NCBI GenBank assembly: GCA_030748215.1
Contig: JASMMK010000006.1
Span: 1-42,829, forward strand
Direction of reading: 5' to 3'
DNA from: Candidatus Scalindua sp.
GTDB taxonomy: Bacteria; Planctomycetota; Brocadiia; Brocadiales; Scalinduaceae
Length of the DNA: 42,829 nucleotides
Positions 26,293 to 34,587 of this stretch are shown here, piece after piece. The number at the start of each line of letters is the position of its first letter. The first letter of the stretch is position 1. The translations under genes and the position numbers were made by a program. The notes beneath the pieces were generated by a model, which made no database searches, was not told the origin of the DNA, and saw nothing but the letters and a program-made list of their open reading frames with translations.

Positions 26293-27114
26293 ATGTTCTC
26301 GATAAAAGAATACAAATTTGAATCCTTCCGAACAGTTGCCGATATGCACAAGTCAAATTATGCAATGTTATTAGAGAATGACGCTTTGGATATAAAAAAT
26401 ATGGGTATAAAGTACTGTCCACATTTGACTTTTGAAGATGAATATTATGTTTTACAAGAACTAGACCATATGCAAATTCCAAAGGCTTATGATTTTGGCC
26501 AGGAAATCATGTACGATGATGAGAAGGTTGTACTGAAACAGCATTTTATTGTACTCGATCATACCAGCAATACTGATCTTATGGGACATTTTAAGATGAA
26601 AACAGGCTATTTCCCTCCGATAGATGAGGTTGTGAAATGTTTTATCAGTGTATGTGATCCATTAGATTATTTGCATTCAAAAAATTTCATTCATTGCGAT
26701 ATAAAGCCTGGCCACCTGTTGCTGGACCCGGACATAGGGGCAGTGTATTTGATTGATTTTGAACTTACGATACGAAAAGCAGGAATTTTAAAAGGAATTA
26801 GCATGGATTATGCTTCTCCCGAGCAGCTTACTCTGGTTGAACAACTTAGGGGTACACCTGAAAATGTTCCACTAGAAGCAATTTCGTTTTTTTTGTCCAT
26901 CGATGGCAGGGCAGATTTGTATTCAACAGGAGCAATTTTCTATGAAATCCTTACTGGACAAAAATGGCACGAACAAAAATCTCCTCCAATTGAATTTAAC
27001 AAATCAATCCCTCCAAAACTGGAAGAGATTATAATGTCAATTTTAGAGGAAGATCCTGCGAAAAGAATAGATTCGGCTAAGCAACTAAAACAATCATTAG
27101 AATCTGTATTATGA
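26293..27114 (+). CDS. Atypical protein kinase-like protein 2
   Basis: 273 residues, paralogue of the protein encoded at 21152-21982 on the other side of the transporter genes. Lys40 and Glu50 form the N-lobe pair, the catalytic loop is HCDIKPGHLLL (H134, D136, K138, His141 for Asn), DFG is DFE (155-157), ASPE is at 174-177, and ADLYSTGAIFYEILTG marks the F helix. The Gly-rich loop is missing in both paralogues. There is no transmembrane or sensor domain. The phosphoesterase gene follows 10 bases after its stop, forming a possible kinase/phosphatase unit. Targets are unknown; Amt tails or PII are candidates by location only. Confidence 0.82.
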   Translation: MFSIKEYKFESFRTVADMHKSNYAMLLENDALDIKNMGIKYCPHLTFEDEYYVLQELDHMQIPKAYDFGQEIMYDDEKVVLKQHFIVLDHTSNTDLMGHFKMKTGYFPPIDEVVKCFISVCDPLDYLHSKNFIHCDIKPGHLLLDPDIGAVYLIDFELTIRKAGILKGISMDYASPEQLTLVEQLRGTPENVPLEAISFFLSIDGRADLYSTGAIFYEILTGQKWHEQKSPPIEFNKSIPPKLEEIIMSILEEDPAKRIDSAKQLKQSLESVL

Positions 27115-27124
27115 GGGTAGTAAA

Positions 27125-28045
27125 ATGAAATTCTTAATCATATCAGACATTCACAGTAACCTTGAAGCGTTGGTCTCTGTTTTTTCTGACCTTCATAGCA
27201 ATAATGAAAAGATTGATAGAATATTGATACCAGGTGATATTGTCGGATATGGACCTAATCCAAACGAATGCTGTACTATTGTAAGGTTTCTAAACAACGG
27301 TAAATCATTTTTAAAGAGAGAGATTCAAGAGTTAATACAAGAAGTAGACCTTGACGATGCTGACAAAAAAAATATTATTGATTATATTTTTTCAATGGGC
27401 AATAAAGCTAACGTAGTAGCAGGTAATCATGACAAAGAGGTTATTGGGCAGCCTTCTCTATGTAGTGTAATGGCCGCTTCTGCAGGAAATGCAGCAAAGT
27501 GGACAACCAAGGTTCTGCAGAAGCCTAATGCTAGGTTTCTCGATTCATTATGTTATAAAAAGAGAATAAGAAAATTTGGTATAGAGTTGGTTCACAGCAC
27601 GCCAGTCTATCCTCAAGGTTATCGGTATGTCAAGAATGCGGCAACTTTGAACTACGATATACTACATTCAAGCATAACCATTTCCGGTCATACGCACAAG
27701 CCGTCAGCATATTTATATACAAAGCAAAAAAGAGATATCTCTGCTTCTGTCTTCATACCAACAGACCAATTTGATAACAGACTTATGCTGGTTGAAAGAG
27801 AATCAATGGAGAGGCAGGAGACATTTGATATTTCTTTGGCTAGCGGTCAACGTTACTATATAAATTCCGGTTCTGTAGGCCAGCCAAGAGACGGAACTCC
27901 TAAGGCCTCTTATATGATTTACGATACTGTGGCAAAGCAAGCTTCTTTAAGAAAAGCAGCGTATAATACAGAAATAGTAAAGAAAAAAGTACTTAAAGCC
28001 ACCCTTCCATTTGATCTTGCGGAACGTATAGTAAAAGGAGTGTGA
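27125..28045 (+). CDS. Calcineurin-like metallophosphoesterase
   Basis: 306 residues with every metal motif of the family: DIH (D8, H10), GDIVGYG (D38), GNHD (101-103), VHSTP (H157) and GHTH (H189, H191). There is no signal peptide, so it is likely cytosolic. Relative to YfcE-like enzymes it has an insert of about 35 residues (57-95) between the GD and GNHD motifs. It is coupled tightly to the kinase-like gene, which suggests it removes phosphate from the same target, though nucleotide substrates are equally possible for this family. Its stop overlaps a 14-base palindrome GTGAACGTGTTCAC (28042-28055). Confidence 0.9.
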   Translation: MKFLIISDIHSNLEALVSVFSDLHSNNEKIDRILIPGDIVGYGPNPNECCTIVRFLNNGKSFLKREIQELIQEVDLDDADKKNIIDYIFSMGNKANVVAGNHDKEVIGQPSLCSVMAASAGNAAKWTTKVLQKPNARFLDSLCYKKRIRKFGIELVHSTPVYPQGYRYVKNAATLNYDILHSSITISGHTHKPSAYLYTKQKRDISASVFIPTDQFDNRLMLVERESMERQETFDISLASGQRYYINSGSVGQPRDGTPKASYMIYDTVAKQASLRKAAYNTEIVKKKVLKATLPFDLAERIVKGV

Positions 28046-28186
28046 ACGTGTTCACTTAACACGTTATATTCTGCAAGCTGATTAATTCTACAAAAGACGA
28101 CACTTGAAAGTTTTTAGTTCAATAGGCTCAAGTTACATAACGTTTAGTACACAATTTAACTTATACACTTTCATCAAATAAAAGAA

Positions 28187-28939
28187 ATGCGATTCCCTAT
28201 TATTTCAGACATACACAGTAACATGGAAGCTCTTATAGCTGTTTTCTCTGAACTTCACAAACAAGATGAAAAAATAGACGGTGTTCTAGTGCTTGGAGAT
28301 ATTGTAGGTTATGGAGTCAATCCTAATGAATGTTGCACAATAATAAAATATTTGAAAAGCGGTGAATCCTTTATGAAAAGTGAAATTGATGCAATTATCC
28401 ATAAAAGTGATATTGATAAACTGGCAAGACATTCGTCCATTCCAGTAGAGTGTATTGTTCATGGTTCCCTTCCAAGTATGCTACTGGAGCATTGCCTGCC
28501 GGCAATGCTGGTTACTAAAACAAATGCAAAGAGTGGATGCAGATTGCCCTGTCGCTATATCAACTACGGCCTAAAGGATGAAAAGGGAGAGATCAGGACG
28601 ATAGAAGTAGACCAGTATTGTAGGAATCATATTATGTTTGCATCAGACTTGTGTGTGTTGCCTTACCTGAATTCATTTCTGATGACAGATGTAGAGACGT
28701 TTAGAATTGAGGCACAGTACTATGAAGATGATCTGGTGGAAACGGTAGTAAACCAATATCGTAAACGTATGGATCTGTTAATGGAAAACCCGACAGTTTT
28801 CTACCCTTTGCCCGAAGCGGAGTGGAAAGACCTGGTAGAGAAATCTCCAAAAGAGTTAAGCTTGTGTGCATACTCTCAGAATGTTACATATTCACGAAGT
28901 ACACTGGAAGTAATGAAGACCGCAACTCAGGCAAATTAA
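28187..28939 (+). CDS. Chimeric protein: phosphoesterase N-terminus fused to U32 peptidase C-terminus
   Basis: 250 residues. Residues 1-78 align throughout with the preceding phosphoesterase (SDIHSN, LGDIVGYGVNPNECCTII, KSGESFMKSEID) but stop before GNHD, so most metal ligands are absent. From about residue 85 the text is that of the C-terminal half of U32-family peptidases: VECIVHGSLPSMLLEHCL, GCRLPCRYINYGL, VDQYCRNHIMFASDLCVLPYL, and RIEAQYYEDDLVETVVNQYRKRMD. The four cysteines of the U32/UbiU iron-sulfur site appear to be kept (C103, C118, C122, C145). The joint is in frame and no stop interrupts 250 codons. It may be a genuine new fusion or a recombination relic. There is no clear ribosome site. 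Confidence 0.7.
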   Translation: MRFPIISDIHSNMEALIAVFSELHKQDEKIDGVLVLGDIVGYGVNPNECCTIIKYLKSGESFMKSEIDAIIHKSDIDKLARHSSIPVECIVHGSLPSMLLEHCLPAMLVTKTNAKSGCRLPCRYINYGLKDEKGEIRTIEVDQYCRNHIMFASDLCVLPYLNSFLMTDVETFRIEAQYYEDDLVETVVNQYRKRMDLLMENPTVFYPLPEAEWKDLVEKSPKELSLCAYSQNVTYSRSTLEVMKTATQAN

Positions 28940-29088
28940 AATAAGGTTTGAGGCAAATAAAATTTCGGAAGCGCTTTCAACGCGTATTGTTTTATATAAA
29001 ACTAATTGTGACAAGGGCACACAAATTAACTTTAGCTCACTTCAAACTTTAGGCACTTTTAACTCTCTATAAAAAGGATAACCTGTAA

Positions 29089-30300
29089 ATGAGAAAATTC
29101 GGAATTATTGTTAATCTCCACTTTTTTATAATTCTTACCATTGTATTGAGTAACTGTGCAAATGCAGAGATAGCAGCAAGTGCAAAGTCGCAACAGAATC
29201 TCATAATTGAAAAGATACGAGAGGCAATGGAGTTGTCTTATCAAATGGATATGGAACGTTCTGAAGCTGTTTTTGACGAGGCTATAAACGAATGGCCGGA
29301 TGATCCAAAGCCTTATCTCTTCAAGGGTGGACTATATCTAAATATGTTTCAAAACCTTAATAATGAAACGGAGAGTGAGGTAGAGAGATTGAAAGAGCAG
29401 ATACTTTCTCTGAACAACAAAGCCATAGACCTTGCTCGCAATCAGATAAAGGAAAACCCAGATGATGAGACCGCTCAATATTGTATGGGGGGAGCAACCG
29501 GTAATATTGGACGGTTCTATATCCTGAACGGTCAAATGTGGAAGGCTTTCTGGAAGGGCAAGAAGGGGTATAAGATGATGAAAAAGATTGTAGATAAAGA
29601 TCAGGAGTATCACGACGCCTATCTTGGTCTGGGTATATATAACTATTTCTCTGCTATAATGCCTAAATTTGTAAAGGCATTGTCATTTCTGCTTGGTGGA
29701 TCTACGGGTGATAAGGACGAAGGTATCAGGCAGCTGGGACTTGTTCGTGACAATAGCTCATTACTTTCTGTGGAAGCGAGAAAGATTCTCCTGAGAACTG
29801 ATCGTGGAGAGGAAGATTGGGACGCGTTTTATCTTAACTCTAAATGGCTTGCAGAACACTATCCGGAAAATGTCTATTTTCAGGTACCATACGTTTACGG
29901 TCTCACTCAAAACAAACAATATAGTGATGCTTATAATCAGCTGAATCAAGTGAACACTATGCTGGAAAATGATCCATCTCGATTAGCAATTAATATGCGT
30001 GTTAAATATTACAGGTACGTTGGGCTTTTGAACTACAGACTTGGTAAATATTCGATATCAGAACAGTCCTATATGAAAGCACTGGATCTTAGCCGTGGTG
30101 TTTTTCCGCCAACAAGGATATGGGGAGAAGACTATTATTATCTTGCCGCTTCTAATGCCAGACTTGAGAAAGAAGAAGATGCATTTAAATATCTACGGAA
30201 AGCGATAGGCAAAGAGTGGCAAATAGATAACATAGATAAACTACCTGAATGGCTGCCCTACAAACAGAACCAGGAGTTTCTTCTTCTAATTGGCAAATAA
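29089..30300 (+). CDS. Secreted tetratricopeptide-repeat protein
   Basis: 403 residues with a signal peptide (hydrophobic residues 8-22, cleavage near ANA-EI at residue 26; the Cys in SNCANA is not in a proper lipobox). The body is alpha-helical with repeats of TPR type, for example around 40-75 (AVFDEAINEWPDDPKPYLFKGGLYL), 105-140, 290-330 and 345-375 (YLAASNARLEKEEDAFKYLRKAIG). There is no catalytic motif, so it is probably a periplasmic scaffold. The aminotransferase gene begins six bases after its stop. Confidence 0.8.
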   Translation: MRKFGIIVNLHFFIILTIVLSNCANAEIAASAKSQQNLIIEKIREAMELSYQMDMERSEAVFDEAINEWPDDPKPYLFKGGLYLNMFQNLNNETESEVERLKEQILSLNNKAIDLARNQIKENPDDETAQYCMGGATGNIGRFYILNGQMWKAFWKGKKGYKMMKKIVDKDQEYHDAYLGLGIYNYFSAIMPKFVKALSFLLGGSTGDKDEGIRQLGLVRDNSSLLSVEARKILLRTDRGEEDWDAFYLNSKWLAEHYPENVYFQVPYVYGLTQNKQYSDAYNQLNQVNTMLENDPSRLAINMRVKYYRYVGLLNYRLGKYSISEQSYMKALDLSRGVFPPTRIWGEDYYYLAASNARLEKEEDAFKYLRKAIGKEWQIDNIDKLPEWLPYKQNQEFLLLIGK

Positions 30301-30306
30301 CTAGTA

Positions 30307-31617
30307 ATGCAAAAAAAAGAATCTTATATTGGCCCACAGGAAATTATTAGAAAAAAGAACGAGTTCATGATTCCCTGTGTCTATCATTTTTATCAAGACC
30401 CTGTGCAGATGGTAAGAGGAGAGGGGCAATATGTATTTGATCATTCTGGGAAAAGATATCTGGATTTCTATGCCGGTGTTTCTGTTTTAAACGCTGGACA
30501 CTGCCATCCTGAAATTGTAGATAAGATATGTGGACAGGTCAAAACACTTCAACATACTACAACGATATATCTAACTCAGCCAATAGTGGATCTTGCTGAG
30601 AAACTTGCTGAGATAACTCCTCAGAAACTGAAAAAAAGCTTTTTCTGTGCAAGCGGGTCTGAAGCTAATGAGGGCGCGTTACTGCTTTCTCAAATATATA
30701 CCGACAGGCATGAATTTCTTTCGCTTTATAATGGTTTGCATGGAAGAACAAAATTAACCATGAGTGTGACAGGATTGAAATTCTGGAGAACAGATTCAAA
30801 TCCTGTTGGCGGTATTAGCTTTGTGCCTGATGCATATTGCTATCGCTGTATTTTTAAACTTACATACCCTGATTGTGATCTAGAATGTGCAAGGCAAATA
30901 GAAAAGGTGATAGAGACATCTACATCCGGTGAGGTCGCTGCTTTTATTGCCGAACCGATACAGGGTAATGGAGGTATTATAACACCTCCTGACGAATACT
31001 TTAAAGTAGTAAAGGAGATATTGGATAAGTATGGAATATTGTTTATTGCTGACGAAATACAGACCGGTTTCGGGAGAACCGGGAAAATGTTTGCCATTGA
31101 ACATTCGGGTGTTGAGCCGGATATAATGACATTTGCCAAAGCAATTTCTAATGGAACTCCGGTTGGGGGGTTTATAACCTCTGACAAGATCGCGTCTTCA
31201 TATACAAGGCCGGGTGCGTCTACTTTCGGAGGTAACCCTGTTACAAGTATCTCTTCATTAGCTACGCTTGAGGTAATATGTAAATATAATCTGGTTGATA
31301 ATGCAAAAACAATGGGTGAATATCTTAAAGAGAAGTTGCAGATGCTTCAGGAGAAACATACATTAATAGGTGATGTTAGGGGAAGAGGGTTAATGCTGGG
31401 TGCAGAGCTTGTGAACGAAGGCAAAGTACCTGCCGTACAGGAAACAGATATTATTCTGGAATATATGAAGGATAATGGGGCTTTAATAGGTAAGACAGGG
31501 AACAATCGAAATGTTTTAGCATTTCAACCACCCCTGATAATCGATAAAGATAATATCGATGAGTTGACTGATGTACTTGATGACGCTTTGGGATATATTG
31601 AAAAAAACAAGAAATAA
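30307..31617 (+). CDS. Class III pyridoxal-phosphate aminotransferase
   Basis: 436 residues, AGXT2-like branch of the acetylornithine/4-aminobutyrate aminotransferase family. Signatures in order: YLDFYAGVSVLNAGHCHPEIV, CASGSEANEGALLLS (PLP phosphate), IAEPIQGNGGI, FIADEIQTGFGRTGKM, and the Schiff-base lysine in TFAKAISNGTPVGGF. An extra Cys-bearing segment (YCYRCIFKLTYPDCDLECA) is typical of this subgroup. The exact amino donor and acceptor cannot be read from sequence. It is transcribed with the TPR gene just upstream. Confidence 0.9.
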   Translation: MQKKESYIGPQEIIRKKNEFMIPCVYHFYQDPVQMVRGEGQYVFDHSGKRYLDFYAGVSVLNAGHCHPEIVDKICGQVKTLQHTTTIYLTQPIVDLAEKLAEITPQKLKKSFFCASGSEANEGALLLSQIYTDRHEFLSLYNGLHGRTKLTMSVTGLKFWRTDSNPVGGISFVPDAYCYRCIFKLTYPDCDLECARQIEKVIETSTSGEVAAFIAEPIQGNGGIITPPDEYFKVVKEILDKYGILFIADEIQTGFGRTGKMFAIEHSGVEPDIMTFAKAISNGTPVGGFITSDKIASSYTRPGASTFGGNPVTSISSLATLEVICKYNLVDNAKTMGEYLKEKLQMLQEKHTLIGDVRGRGLMLGAELVNEGKVPAVQETDIILEYMKDNGALIGKTGNNRNVLAFQPPLIIDKDNIDELTDVLDDALGYIEKNKK

Positions 31618-31696
31618 TAGTACACTAGACGAGTTGTAATGAACAAACTGTTTCAATAGCTGTCGTCAGATCTCAAATTCAAAATGTGAGTATAGA

Positions 31697-32323
31697 TTGA
31701 TTGATCAAATCAATATTAAAATATTTACTGATATAAATAGATTTGCAGGGGAGAGTGCATTATTAGATAAGATAGCGATAGATATTGCTGAGTATTCGCC
31801 GTATGTGTTCATAGCGGTATTGTTTTATCTATGGTTCAGCTCAATGAAAGATGGAAAATATTATGCTTTGACTGCCGGTTATTCTGCTATCTTAGGTATC
31901 CTGATAAATCGATCTATTACTCTTTTCTATTTCCATCCTCGTCCGTTTATGCAGGAGATTGGTACGCAATTGGTTTATCACGTTCCTGAATCGTCATTTC
32001 CGTCTGATCACACAACCTTTATGCTTTCCATTGCTGCTATGTTATTATATTTCAGATCAACTGTAACGATAGGTTGCCTGCTGTTCTTTTTCGGTCTGTT
32101 GAGTGGCGGATCAAGGGTATTTTGTGGTGTTCATTTTCCGGTGGACATAATTGGTTCAGTGTTAGTTTCATTGATAGTAGCTTCTACGGTTTGGGGTCTT
32201 CGAAAGAGACTGAGAGTGTTAAATGACCTCATAATTAATGTGTATTACAGAATTCTCTTCAGGAAAAAATTATATACACCCAACAAGCAGGAATTAAAGA
32301 GTGTTGTGAATAACAAAGAGTAG
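31697..32323 (+). CDS. PAP2-family phosphatase, BcrC-like undecaprenyl-diphosphatase
   Basis: 208 residues with five to six membrane helices and the three-part acid-phosphatase signature: FYFHPRPF, SSFPSDHT and GGSRVFCGVHFPVDIIG. Order and length match BcrC-type enzymes that recycle undecaprenyl diphosphate at the outer face of the membrane. Start TTG at 31697 gives MIDQINIKIFTDINRFAG, which fits the family N-terminus. It is followed one base after its stop by the cytochrome b gene. The link between lipid phosphatase and cytochrome genes is probably only positional. Confidence 0.85.
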   Translation: MIDQINIKIFTDINRFAGESALLDKIAIDIAEYSPYVFIAVLFYLWFSSMKDGKYYALTAGYSAILGILINRSITLFYFHPRPFMQEIGTQLVYHVPESSFPSDHTTFMLSIAAMLLYFRSTVTIGCLLFFFGLLSGGSRVFCGVHFPVDIIGSVLVSLIVASTVWGLRKRLRVLNDLIINVYYRILFRKKLYTPNKQELKSVVNNKE

Positions 32324-32324
32324 A

Positions 32325-32935
32325 TTGAGTATGAATAAGACCAGCAAGGATGACAAATTGTCGAACAGTGATAAGGGTTTGTTTAATGAGGGATTTGGAC
32401 TTAAAAATATAATAGAGAAGAACATAACAAAAAAGTTAATACCAAGGGGGCTCAGCTGGTTCGGATGCATGGGTGGGTTGGCACTGGTTGCCTTTATGGT
32501 TCAGGTGGGTACAGGGATATTTCTGTTTTTTTACTATGCTCCCTCACCCGGTGAAGCGTTTAACAGTATTAAGTATATAAGACACGCGCTTCCTTATGGC
32601 TGGTTAATACAGAAGGTACATGCCGTTCCCATTTTATGATAACCCTTGTATTTGCACACATGTTAAGGATACTGTTTAAGGGGATCTACAAGAAACCAAG
32701 GGAGTTGCACTGGGTTCCCGGTGCAACTCTATTGGTATTGACATTAACTCTATGTTATACCGGTACTCTTCTGCCGGCTAATAATATCCTGGATCAGGGC
32801 AGTAGCACTGTTTCCACACGTGGTTTTGGCGTTGTTTATGCATTACATATTGCATGTATACCACTGCTTATGTCTGCTTTTATGGGATTTCATTTCATGA
32901 TGGTGCGCAGAACAGGCATTTCGGAACCGTTGTAA
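32325..32935 (+). pseudogene. Cytochrome b6-like protein, frameshifted or split, with a shortened Qo region
   Basis: Two overlapping frames make one cytochrome b6. The first (32325-32639) ends YGWLIQKVHAV-PIL-stop; the second begins MITLVFAHMLR at 32636. Haem ligands are present: His in KVHAV, His in FAHMLR, then His in YALHI and His in FHFMMVRR 15 residues later, the normal b6 spacing. KKPRELHW and the C-terminal RRTGISEPL match b6. Between LLP and YALH only 22 residues remain, where spinach b6 has about 45; PWDQ and the following cd helix are gone. The frames meet in an ATGA overlap, so coupled translation of a split protein cannot be excluded, but the cut falls inside helix B. Confidence 0.75.
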
Positions 32936-33037
32936 TTTATGAGTTTACGTCGGCTATAGAAACCCGAACTACAGAGAATATTGGCAATAAGTGGGCCGCG
33001 TTTCTATACGCACTTGTCAACTGTTTGATTATACTAT

Positions 33038-33436
33038 ATGGTAGACTACAGCAAAGGTAGAAGCGAAGAGGAACTGGAGCCGTTCTTTCCGAATGAGATA
33101 CTCAGGCACACTCTGCTATCATTTCTCCTGTTAAGTGCTATTATGCTTGGAGTTCTCTTTCTGCCGGAATCATATATGAACACTGTTGAAGAGTCTGCTT
33201 CATCTGTAAATAAAATTCCTTGGTTTTTGCTACCATTTTATTACATATCCGGATTAATCAATCACAAGGCCTTGTTTCTTTTCATTATTACACTCTATGC
33301 TATGGCTTTTATCAGCGTTCCATTTTTAGATAGAAATAGTGAAAGAAGCCTATGGAATAAGCCGGTCTTCCTTTTAATAGTATTAGTGAATTTGTTGATG
33401 ATCCTCGCATTGGGAATAATTAAATACATACAATAA
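33038..33436 (+). CDS. Cytochrome b6f subunit IV-like protein lacking PEWY
   Basis: 132 residues with three predicted helices, resembling subunit IV (the C-terminal half of cytochrome b): FFPNEILRHTLLSFLLLSAIMLGVLFLP, then IPWFLLPFYYISGL, then ALFLFIITLYAMAFISVPFLDR. The Qo-site motif PEWY is replaced by IPWF. It starts 102 bases after the b6-like gene; the gap holds no convincing ORF. The pentahaem cytochrome starts two bases after its stop. It probably forms a membrane quinone/cytochrome complex with its neighbours but is unlikely to have a normal quinol oxidation site. Confidence 0.7.
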   Translation: MVDYSKGRSEEELEPFFPNEILRHTLLSFLLLSAIMLGVLFLPESYMNTVEESASSVNKIPWFLLPFYYISGLINHKALFLFIITLYAMAFISVPFLDRNSERSLWNKPVFLLIVLVNLLMILALGIIKYIQ

Positions 33437-33438
33437 CA

Positions 33439-34527
33439 ATGGAACATAAACATTCCTGTACAAAATCTTTTCTTCGCATATCGGCCATGCTGTCGATAGC
33501 TGCAATTCTATTTATATCTGCAGGGTGTAAATTAATTGAAAATCTTCATCCTGAACTTGCTCAGAGAGGGGAAGAGTTTCCGGGGTCTAAAGAGTGCAGT
33601 GAATGCCACATAGATATTTATAATGAATGGGTGGAGTCGTCACACTCAAGCAGCTACACTAATGAGGCGTTTAAGACATCTACAAATAATTATGAATTTA
33701 AGTTCTGTCTTGGGTGTCATGTGCCTGAGTCGATATTTAAACCGCAGAGTGGTGATTCGGCTGATATAGCAGGAGTTGGCTTGTCCGAGCTGAATGATGA
33801 AGAGATATCGGCACGGTCCTATAAATTTGCTGATGGTGTCGATTGCCAGGGCTGCCACCTTACCGTGGATTGTACACTGGCTGGCCCGCATGCAGGTGTC
33901 TCACCGCATCCTTCTGAGAAGAGAGAGGAACTGTATAAAACCAGTGCACTTTGCGGGGTTTGCCATAGAGACACTATGGAAGAGTATTTAGCATATACCG
34001 AAGGGGGTGGAGAAGACACGTGTCAAGACTGCCATATGCCAGCTGTTAATCGCAAGCTTATACAGAACGAACCTTGGCAGAAGATACATGTGCGAAAGGA
34101 AGGAAAGGCACATACTTTTTCCAGATTGAGTGCTATAAAGAAGAACAGAGATTTCATAGAGTTAAAATTTACCGGAATAAACAAGGGTAATTATCAGATC
34201 ACTGGTAATGTTGAAATAACCAATACTAATACCAGCCACTCCATTCCCACCGGTAAATATGGGTATAGAGAGCTTCTTTTGATGATCAACCTTAAAGATA
34301 ACCTGGGGACAATTATCAAATCTAAACAGGAGAGTATGTTTCTGGAACTTAATACACAGCTGAATCCCGGAGAGAAGAGGATAGTCAATTTTATTTTTGA
34401 TCTGAAAGACAGAGATAGTCGGTTAAAAGGACTGGAGGCAATCATTTTCAGGACAAACTTTGATAGAGTAGATAGAACCGAGTTTGCAAAGGTGGAGTTG
34501 GAATTGGATCAGTCTAAGAAAGATTAA
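33439..34527 (+). CDS. Pentahaem cytochrome c lipoprotein
   Basis: 362 residues. The signal sequence ends in a lipobox (FISAGC, Cys near residue 30). Five CxxCH haem motifs follow: CSECH, CLGCH, CQGCH, CGVCH and CQDCH, all in the first 200 residues. The layout resembles cytochrome c554-type multihaem proteins. The C-terminal 140 residues are haem-free and beta-rich (NYQITGNVEITNTNTSHSIPTGKYGYRELLLMINL), a domain seen at the end of several multihaem cytochromes. It lies between the cytochrome b pair and the hexahaem protein and is likely the electron exit of this complex on the outer face. Confidence 0.9.
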   Translation: MEHKHSCTKSFLRISAMLSIAAILFISAGCKLIENLHPELAQRGEEFPGSKECSECHIDIYNEWVESSHSSSYTNEAFKTSTNNYEFKFCLGCHVPESIFKPQSGDSADIAGVGLSELNDEEISARSYKFADGVDCQGCHLTVDCTLAGPHAGVSPHPSEKREELYKTSALCGVCHRDTMEEYLAYTEGGGEDTCQDCHMPAVNRKLIQNEPWQKIHVRKEGKAHTFSRLSAIKKNRDFIELKFTGINKGNYQITGNVEITNTNTSHSIPTGKYGYRELLLMINLKDNLGTIIKSKQESMFLELNTQLNPGEKRIVNFIFDLKDRDSRLKGLEAIIFRTNFDRVDRTEFAKVELELDQSKKD

Positions 34528-34587
34528 TGGTTGCGGTTTACGAGCTGAAGAATTGGCGATATTGTGTCTTAGTGCCTAAGAATAATT

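Noticed and set aside
32854-33060. 68-codon ORF spanning the gap between cytochrome b6 and subunit IV
   Set aside because: Overlaps the real b6 frame and subunit IV start, with no membrane or haem motif; a shadow frame.
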